Assembly: GCF_029266855.1 (NCBI RefSeq)
Contig: NZ_JAQSWB010000011.1
Span: 1 to 64,000, forward strand
Source: Fluviicola sp.
GTDB taxonomy: Bacteria; Bacteroidota; Bacteroidia; Flavobacteriales_D; Crocinitomicaceae
Reading direction: 5' to 3'
DNA: 64,000 bases
The notes beneath the pieces are model-generated. The model searched no databases, was not told the DNA's origin, and saw nothing but the letters and a program-made list of their open reading frames with translations. Below, in pieces: positions 58,509 through 64,000 of this stretch (its first letter is position 1; every line of letters begins with the position of its first letter). A program made the position numbers and the translations under genes.

Positions 58509-58526
58509 TCCCGATAGCTATCGGGA
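58509..58526. repeat. 18-bp perfect palindrome TCCCGATAGCTATCGGGA
   Basis: The palindrome sits between the T9SS gene stop and its terminator. This string is, from memory, common between genes in Bacteroidota genomes, suggesting a dispersed REP-like element or a recognition site. Confidence 0.65.
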
Positions 58527-58531
58527 AAGAA

Positions 58532-60415
58532 TTATTTCTTAACGATACGTTTTGTGATAGTTTCGTTACCAACAGTCAATGTGTAGTTGTAAATTCCAGC
58601 TACAAAGTTTGTTCCGTCGATAGCAATTGTTTGTTCACCAGCGTTCATGGTTGAAGCAGGAACCGTTGCAACTGTACGACCAGCAACATCAGTAATTACT
58701 ACAGAAACCTCAGCATCGGATTTCAAGTTGAACTTGATTTCAGTTGTTCCAACGAATGGGTTAGGATAAACTGTTACATCTGTTGCAGAGTTCAATTCTG
58801 TCATACCAGCATAATCTGTAAAGTCCAAACGAACAACAGCAGCTTCAACATAATTAGAGAATCCGTCAGCACCTGCAAGAGTTGTAACATTAGCACCATT
58901 CAAACCAGCTGTTTGACCAACAGGAACATATCCTGAAAATGCGATCGGAACTTCTGCTCCGTCCAACATACTTGCAGTTACAAGGTATAACCCCGGAGTT
59001 AATGTGATTGGGTTATCAAAGTGAGATACTATGATATTTCCAAAATCACCTGCAGCGATTTCATGACCACCGTGTAATTCTTCTGTTTGTCCGATATAAT
59101 CAAACTCGTCTGTTGCAGGATTGTACTTGTCAATTCGACCAAAAACTGTAAGTCCGATGTAAGGAGTTTGTTGTGCTGCTGCAAAATCATAAATACCGAT
59201 TTGTATTGCACTAGCCTCAGCATCAGCAAAGATTTCCATCAAAGAACCGATAGCAGGATCTCCTGATTGAGTTGCCCAACCAAGGAATGAAGAAGAAATG
59301 GAATTTGCATTCACATAAGCATCTACTGCCATAACACTGTTTGTAAGTTCCACTGAATTTACAAGCGTATCATCTGTTGTAAGAACCAATGAGTTATTGG
59401 AAGAAGCTACTTTGTATGTAAAAGTGTGTGTTCCTAAAGTTGTTGGAAGCATGAATGGAGTTGCGGAAACTTCCACTGTACTGTCTGCAGCAAATGCTGC
59501 TACAGCAACGTCGGATCCGGTTTGGTTGTATGCTCCTGAAGTTACAGTTAAGTTCGCATTTTGTGAGTTATATCCTTTGTTGGATACAACAGCATCAAAA
59601 ACTACTTCAACCGTACCATTTGATTGTGCAATAGGAAACTTAGTATATTGTAAAAACTGATCACCAGCATAAAAATTAGCCTCAGTCATTTTCATGTTGT
59701 TACCATAACCAGCGTTGATAGTAATATCATCTACATACCATCCGTAACCTGAACCGAAAGTAGCACTTGTTGATGTGTTTTCCCATCTGAAACGTACTAC
59801 AGAATAAGCTGAATTAGCTACAGCAAAATCCAAAGCAATAGTATTTTGCACAGTAGCGCCATTTCCTGGTTCTCCGGCATTTACTTCGAACGATTTTGGC
59901 CATGTAAGACCTCCATCTTCTGAAAACTCAACATAAGTAACATCTGTGTTAAATGCACGGTAACGCTGTTGAAATGCCAAAGTAATTGAACCTCCTGCAA
60001 GAGAAAGATCAATGGTATCAGACATTACCCAAGTGTTTTGAGGTGCTGCCGAAGACGTCAATAAATATTGAACTCCGTTAAAGTATGCAAATCCATTTGC
60101 TGCAGTTGTAGATGCCATCGGCCCCCCCATGTATTGATTTGAAGAAGTGACACCCGCTGATGCGTTAGTACCGAAAGCAAAAGTTCCTTGTCCGGAAGTT
60201 CCTGCCGTCCAAATAAACGATGTTTGTGCAAAATCGTCGTCGAACAATAAGTCTCCATCTGCCTTTACAGTATTTCCATTTTGGGTCTTTGTTTTCCCAT
60301 TATATACTGAAATCGGTAAATGAGCTTTTTGTTGAACAGGTAAATTGCTCTTTACTTGCCCAAAAGCTGAAGTAACCAACAATAAACCTGATAATAAGGT
60401 AATCTGTTTTTTCAT
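58532..60415 (-). CDS. T9SS-secreted beta-sandwich surface protein
   Basis: A 627-aa protein with signal peptide (1-19, ending SAFGQ), a choice-of-anchor/MAM-like jellyroll domain (about 50-235, FDDDFAQTSFIWTAGTSG ... YGWYVDDITI, the closing W-Y-V-D-D-I motif), further Ig-like domains and a type A sorting domain (DVTVYPNPFVGTTEIKFNLK ... GIYNYTLTVGNETITKRIVKK). It is likely displayed on or released from the cell surface. The codon usage is smooth and Ala/Thr/Ser/Asn-rich, suggesting strong expression. Partner or ligand unknown. Confidence 0.87.
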   Translation of the reverse strand: MKKQITLLSGLLLVTSAFGQVKSNLPVQQKAHLPISVYNGKTKTQNGNTVKADGDLLFDDDFAQTSFIWTAGTSGQGTFAFGTNASAGVTSSNQYMGGPMASTTAANGFAYFNGVQYLLTSSAAPQNTWVMSDTIDLSLAGGSITLAFQQRYRAFNTDVTYVEFSEDGGLTWPKSFEVNAGEPGNGATVQNTIALDFAVANSAYSVVRFRWENTSTSATFGSGYGWYVDDITINAGYGNNMKMTEANFYAGDQFLQYTKFPIAQSNGTVEVVFDAVVSNKGYNSQNANLTVTSGAYNQTGSDVAVAAFAADSTVEVSATPFMLPTTLGTHTFTYKVASSNNSLVLTTDDTLVNSVELTNSVMAVDAYVNANSISSSFLGWATQSGDPAIGSLMEIFADAEASAIQIGIYDFAAAQQTPYIGLTVFGRIDKYNPATDEFDYIGQTEELHGGHEIAAGDFGNIIVSHFDNPITLTPGLYLVTASMLDGAEVPIAFSGYVPVGQTAGLNGANVTTLAGADGFSNYVEAAVVRLDFTDYAGMTELNSATDVTVYPNPFVGTTEIKFNLKSDAEVSVVITDVAGRTVATVPASTMNAGEQTIAIDGTNFVAGIYNYTLTVGNETITKRIVKK

Positions 60416-60488
60416 GTTTTCTTTAATTTACGAAGTTCTAAATTTAACTATTTGACCAACAGAAGGCCAACTTATTTATTAAACGGTA

Positions 60489-61280
60489 CTAATTACGAAA
60501 TAAACGGTAATTACTGTCCTTCAGGAAGGGTAGTTTTTCACGTGATTGTTTCAGTTCGAGGTAACTAATACCATATGTAATGACGCCTTCAGCATCAGAA
60601 AGGTTGGAAAGTTCCTCACCGGAAAGATTAATTAATTTGCTTTGACCGTTATAAGATAAGCCCGTATTGTCCACACCTACCCTGTTCAGTCCGGCTACGT
60701 AACATTGATTTTCTATGGCTCTTGCAGGAATCAATGCAGACCAATGTTGTATCCTTCTTTCAGGCCAGTTGGCAACATATAACAAAAGGTCGTAAAGCGG
60801 TTTCCCGTCTATTTCACCGTTCCTGCTGTTTTCAGGAAAACGGAGGTCATAGCAAATTTGTAAATTGATCCTCCACCCAAGGTATTCAACAATGACTTCT
60901 TTGGTTCCTGCAGTAAAATGAACCGGTTCTTCAGCCATCCCAAACAGCTTCCGTTTGTCATAACAAGTGATGTCTCCGCTCGGTTCTACAAATACTCCCC
61001 GGTTATAGCAGTGACCATCTTCTTCTATAATCAGCGAGGTGTAGAAAGCAGCTTGCTTTTCCTTAGCTTGTTGTTTTAACCAGGAAATACTCGGACTGTT
61101 CTCCATTTTTTCTGCCAATAAGTTGGTATTCATTGAAAATCCCGTTTGAAACATTTCAGGTAAAAGAATCAGATCCGTTGCAGTAACAGGTTTTAGAAGT
61201 TCTTCATAATGTTTCAAATTGGCAGTTTTGTCTTCCCAGATCTGATCTGCCTGGACAAATGTTATTCTTAGATCTTGCAT
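60489..61280 (-). CDS. Omega-amidase, nitrilase superfamily (YafV type)
   Basis: A 263-aa C-N hydrolase with triad E42 (LLPEMFQTGFS), K109 (CYDKRKLF) and C143 (LQICYDLRFPE). This matches the YafV/Nit2 omega-amidases, which hydrolyse alpha-ketoglutaramate or alpha-ketosuccinamate to the dicarboxylate and ammonia. MHFTAG and VANWPERRIQHWSAL-type segments support the family (VHFTAG, VANWPERRIQHW present). It overlaps the upstream aminotransferase gene by 13 nt, so the two are translated together and would act in sequence. Confidence 0.92.
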   Translation of the reverse strand: MQDLRITFVQADQIWEDKTANLKHYEELLKPVTATDLILLPEMFQTGFSMNTNLLAEKMENSPSISWLKQQAKEKQAAFYTSLIIEEDGHCYNRGVFVEPSGDITCYDKRKLFGMAEEPVHFTAGTKEVIVEYLGWRINLQICYDLRFPENSRNGEIDGKPLYDLLLYVANWPERRIQHWSALIPARAIENQCYVAGLNRVGVDNTGLSYNGQSKLINLSGEELSNLSDAEGVITYGISYLELKQSREKLPFLKDSNYRLFRN

Positions 61281-62398
61281 AATCTTTCTGCTGCTTGTAT
61301 TAATGTTTCATCCGTCTTGGCAAAACAAAAACGAATAGTATGATAATCGTACCGCCCTTCATAGAAGACAGAAAGCGGAATAGCCGCAACTCCCACTTCT
61401 TTCACCATCCACTCGCAAAAAGAGACGTCCGGAAGATCTGAAATGGCTTTGTATCTCACAGTCTGAAAATAGGTCCCTTCACTCGGAAGAAATTCAAACT
61501 TGCTTTTCGACATCAATTCCTTAAAACGGTCGCGTTTGTCCTGGTAAAACTTCCCCAGGGTCGTGACATCGGTTGTGGAAATATAATCTGCCAGGGTCTT
61601 TTGAGCAACACTATTCACCGAGAACACTAAGAACTGGTGAACTTTTTTGATTTCCTTCATGATGTATTCGGGTGCAATCAGGTAACCAACCTTCCAGCCT
61701 GTCAAATGAAATGTTTTACCGAATGAGGAAACAATTACGCTTCTGTTTCGCAAAATCTCATTGTTATGTGCGGAAAAATGAGGTTTCTCAAAGGTGATAA
61801 ATTCATATACCTCATCGGAACAAAGTATTAAATTCGGGTGATCGGTCATTACACGGATCAAGGCATCAAAATCTTCCTGGTCCATCATCTTCCCCGACGG
61901 ATTATGCGGATTGTTGATAATCAGCACACGCGTCTTTTGATTCACAGTTTGTCTCAGTTCACGCCAGTCAATCGTGAAGTCTTCCCGCATCGGAATATGA
62001 ACCGCTCTTCCGCCGGCCAAATGTACAGCCGGACTGTAGCAATCATAGGCCGGATCCAGGATCACCACTTCATCACCCGGATGGACCAAAGCCTGAAGGG
62101 CAGCAAAAATTCCCTGGGTCGCTCCTGCCGTTACCAAAATTTCAGTGGATGGATTTACTTCTCTCTTATAAACCCGGTGAACCATCTGACCAATTCCTTC
62201 CAATAAAGCAGGAAGCCCGGCCATTGGAGCATACTGATGCACATTTTCTTTACTGTTCTTCGCCAATAGCTCTTCAATCAGCGGGTCGATCGGGAAATTG
62301 GGAAAGCCCTGGGAAAGATTTATGGCCTCGTATTGATTTGCCATCTGACTCATGGTTGTGAAGATGGTAGTCCCTACTTTTGGAAGTTTTGTTTGCAT
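61268..62398 (-). CDS. Aminotransferase, methionine/kynurenine (YbdL, KAT/GTK) type
   Basis: A 376-aa class I PLP aminotransferase. INLSQGFPNFPIDPLIEELL is the YbdL/KAT opening, TAGATQGIFAALQALVHPGDEVV the cofactor loop, NNPHNPSGKM the PLP Asn region, CSDEVYEFITFE the Asp/Tyr, and VSSFGKTFHLTGWKVGYLIAP the PLP-lysine. E. coli YbdL prefers methionine; eukaryotic relatives use kynurenine and glutamine. With the omega-amidase behind it, a glutamine transaminase K/omega-amidase or methionine-salvage pathway is the best guess. Substrate is not fixed by sequence. Confidence 0.92.
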   Translation of the reverse strand: MQTKLPKVGTTIFTTMSQMANQYEAINLSQGFPNFPIDPLIEELLAKNSKENVHQYAPMAGLPALLEGIGQMVHRVYKREVNPSTEILVTAGATQGIFAALQALVHPGDEVVILDPAYDCYSPAVHLAGGRAVHIPMREDFTIDWRELRQTVNQKTRVLIINNPHNPSGKMMDQEDFDALIRVMTDHPNLILCSDEVYEFITFEKPHFSAHNNEILRNRSVIVSSFGKTFHLTGWKVGYLIAPEYIMKEIKKVHQFLVFSVNSVAQKTLADYISTTDVTTLGKFYQDKRDRFKELMSKSKFEFLPSEGTYFQTVRYKAISDLPDVSFCEWMVKEVGVAAIPLSVFYEGRYDYHTIRFCFAKTDETLIQAAERLCKI

Positions 62399-62487
62399 GG
62401 ATTACTTTTGTTTGCAATAGCAAAGTAAATCATTCCTTCATTATATGATACGCAAAGACGCGTATATTTAACGGGAATTCACTTAAA

Positions 62488-62751
62488 ATGAACTTAATGA
62501 AACTCCGACTTTTAGCCATACTTGCATTTTTCGCCCTTTTAATTACCTCATGCGGCGAAGATTCCATTTGTGATTGCATCCGTGCAAGTGATGAACTGAA
62601 TAGTAAATACGATCAGTTACGAACAAAAGAACTGAGTGTGAAAGGTCAAAAGGAAGTCAAAGAACTCATCCGGACGAAGAAGGCTAAATGCAAGGAATTT
62701 GAACAAATGAGCGGGCCCGAAATGATGGAACGGAAGGCAAGTTGTAAGTAG
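62488..62751 (+). CDS. Small lipoprotein, unknown
   Basis: An 87-aa lipoprotein. Either M1 or M4 may start; both give MKLRLLAILAFFALLITSC with a Cys at 22 of the longer form. The mature part has ICDCIRASDEL and a closing cysteine, and is highly charged and helical (KELSVKGQKEVKELIRTKKAKCKEFEQM). No family recognised. TATATTTA, a near match to the minus-7 consensus, lies 18 nt upstream of the ATG. A CGCAAAGACG string at 62451-62460 just before it recalls the repeats near kynU. Confidence 0.75.
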   Translation: MNLMKLRLLAILAFFALLITSCGEDSICDCIRASDELNSKYDQLRTKELSVKGQKEVKELIRTKKAKCKEFEQMSGPEMMERKASCK

Positions 62752-62886
62752 GACGCCGGATTCACTTCTGCCTGAATCTCAGCAGGCTCGTCAATTTAAA
62801 TTCCATTCTTGAATGTCCATTGAAAACTTCCTGTTTGACTTAACAAATATTCCGGCTAAATCGAAATAATAAAACGCGAATTTCGC

Positions 62887-62894
62887 TATCTTTG
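62887..62894 (+). promoter_or_regulatory. Minus-7 box TATCTTTG for gcvP
   Basis: Exact TAnnTTTG match followed by CACC; 47 nt leader to ATG 62942. No glycine riboswitch fits in so short a leader. Confidence 0.55.
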
Positions 62895-62941
62895 CACCTG
62901 CTTACCAGTAAAGGTAGGTTTCAAAAAAGAGTGAAATTTTT

Positions 62942-64000
62942 ATGAGTGCATTTTCATCCCGTCACATTGGACCTGATTCAGCTGAGAAATCTGAGATGTT
63001 AGCTGCTATTGGTGTTAAATCAATTCAAGAATTAATCGATAAAACAATTCCTTCTCATATCCGCTTGTCCGGAGAGTTGAAAATTGATGCTGCTTTAAGT
63101 GAGCAGGAATATTTGCAGCACATCACTGCTCTTGGTGCTCAGAATAAAGTATTCAAGTCTTTTATTGGTTTAGGATACAATGAAACAATTGTTCCTTCTG
63201 TGATTTTGCGCAACGTTTTGGAAAATCCGGGATGGTATACAGCTTATACGCCTTACCAGGCTGAAATTTCACAAGGCCGTTTGGAGGCTTTGTTGAATTT
63301 CCAGACAATGGTTTTGGAATTGACAGGAATGGAAATCGCGAATGCATCTTTATTGGATGAAGGAACTGCTGCTTCTGAAGCAATGATCTTGTTTTGGAAT
63401 TCGCGCTCACGCCAGGAAGTAAAAGACGGTGTGAATAAATTCTTCATTTCCAAAAATGCATTCCCTCAGACAAAAGATGTTGTTTTGGGTCGTGCATTAA
63501 ATCTTGGGATCGAATTGGTTGAAGGAGATGAAACAACTTTCACCAACGACGGAACATATTTCGGAGCGATCATCCAGTATCCGGATGTTCACGGACACAT
63601 CACTGATGTTGCAGGATTCATTGGTCGCAATACAGGTTTGAAAACAGCCGTTGCTGCTGATATTCTTTCATTGGTAATATTAAAGTCTCCGGGATCATTA
63701 GGAGCAGACGTAGTTTTCGGTACTTCACAACGATTCGGGGTTCCGATGGGTTACGGTGGGCCTCACGCAGCATTTTTCGCAGCAAAAGACGAATACAAAC
63801 GTTCCATGCCGGGCCGTATCATCGGTGTGTCAAAAGACGCGGATGACAACCTGGCTTTGCGCATGGCTTTGCAAACACGCGAACAACACATTAAAAGAGA
63901 TAAAGCAACTTCCAATATTTGTACGGCTCAGGCATTGTTAGCTGTAATGGCTTCCATGTATGCGGTGTACCACGGTCCTGCCGGAATGAATGAGATCGCT
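62942..64000 (+). CDS. gcvP: Glycine dehydrogenase (decarboxylating), 5' part, cut by window
   Basis: The first 353 codons of the P protein of the glycine cleavage system are visible; the frame has no stop before the window end. MSAFSSRHIGPDSAEKSEML is the characteristic start (F-x-x-RHIGP), followed by YTPYQAEISQGRLEALLNFQTMVLELTGMEIANASLLDEGTAASEAM and GVPMGYGGPHAAFFA. It decarboxylates glycine with PLP and passes the aminomethyl group to lipoylated GcvH; the PLP lysine lies past the window. It links to metF through methylene-THF. ATG 62942 has TATCTTTG 47 nt upstream. Confidence 0.95.
   Translation, partial: MSAFSSRHIGPDSAEKSEMLAAIGVKSIQELIDKTIPSHIRLSGELKIDAALSEQEYLQHITALGAQNKVFKSFIGLGYNETIVPSVILRNVLENPGWYTAYTPYQAEISQGRLEALLNFQTMVLELTGMEIANASLLDEGTAASEAMILFWNSRSRQEVKDGVNKFFISKNAFPQTKDVVLGRALNLGIELVEGDETTFTNDGTYFGAIIQYPDVHGHITDVAGFIGRNTGLKTAVAADILSLVILKSPGSLGADVVFGTSQRFGVPMGYGGPHAAFFAAKDEYKRSMPGRIIGVSKDADDNLALRMALQTREQHIKRDKATSNICTAQALLAVMASMYAVYHGPAGMNEIA

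Noticed and set aside
62768-62790. Short hairpin GCCTG-N-CAGGC after the small lipoprotein at 62488
   Set aside because: Five-base stem without U run; not convincing as terminator.
62895-62941. Glycine riboswitch upstream of gcvP
   Set aside because: The leader between the promoter box and the ATG is only 47 nt and lacks the conserved aptamer cores.

Overview
The window looks like a chromosomal segment of a member of Bacteroidota, class Flavobacteriia, probably a Fluviicola/Crocinitomicaceae-like organism. The support is: a GldH gliding lipoprotein directly behind ricT; four secreted proteins with C-terminal type IX secretion (T9SS) sorting domains; many lipoproteins with a short Ser/Ala-Cys lipobox; promoters of the Bacteroidota type (TAnnTTTG minus-7 box, sometimes with TTG about 19-21 nt upstream); few Shine-Dalgarno sequences; and a moderately low GC content. 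Species level is inference. I saw no rRNA, tRNA, CRISPR array, prophage or intact insertion sequence.

Layout. 1-5.7 kb: a 58-bp tandem repeat, a GT-C-like membrane protein, a SWIM/SNF2 helicase and a small membrane protein. 5.7-9.7 kb (minus strand): yicC-gmk-nadD, recA, a Bcp-type peroxiredoxin. 9.8-16.1 kb: a helical-repeat protein, a TIGR01777 SDR, a lipoprotein, a bifunctional phosphoglucose/phosphomannose isomerase, an acyl-CoA thioesterase and a GT9 glycosyltransferase. 16.3-22 kb: an accessory-looking operon of a secreted fibre-like protein, a 968-aa T9SS alpha/beta hydrolase and a tandem family of lipoproteins, the middle copy 5'-truncated. 22-25 kb: coiled-coil secreted protein, DNA polymerase III delta', a lipoprotein and a 680-bp stretch without a convincing gene. 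25.2-32.3 kb: a tightly packed operon ricT-gldH-dut-nucleotidyltransferase-TPR lipoprotein-DUF4292 lipoprotein-EnvC/M23. 32.4-36 kb: lipoprotein, T9SS LamG-like protein, SpoIIE-type phosphatase. 36.3-41 kb (minus): T9SS trypsin-like protease followed by two glycosyltransferases. 41.1-45.5 kb: response regulator without a kinase, dCMP deaminase, S41 protease, unknown membrane protein. 45.5-46.1 kb: a gene-free stretch with two copies of a hairpin plus CTACTACTACTTAT module. 46.1-50.2 kb: metF, small unknowns, hemL. 50.3-55 kb: kynureninase and kynurenine 3-monooxygenase, a coupled membrane protein, a beta-barrel-like protein, an ArsC-like protein. 55-64 kb: SUFU-family protein, lipoprotein, DUF6495, dxr, YqaA, a T9SS protein, omega-amidase, a KAT/methionine-type aminotransferase, a small lipoprotein and the 5' part of gcvP.

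How genes fit together. Housekeeping modules cover nucleotide supply (gmk, dut, dCMP deaminase), NAD formation (kmo and kynU towards 3-hydroxyanthranilate, nadD), one-carbon metabolism (metF, gcvP), isoprenoid and haem precursors (dxr, hemL) and envelope/gliding biogenesis (gldH operon, T9SS substrates, glycosyltransferases). The aminotransferase and omega-amidase overlap and would act in sequence on keto-acid/amide products.

The most unusual items are (i) the T9SS hydrolase followed by tandem, partly truncated lipoproteins, which resembles in layout a lipase effector with duplicated lipoprotein immunity genes; (ii) at least six genes whose TAnnTTTG box ends only 4-5 nt before the ATG, implying leaderless mRNAs; and (iii) the duplicated hairpin/CTACTACTACTTAT element upstream of metF. 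All functional claims come from reading sequence motifs; no database search was run.
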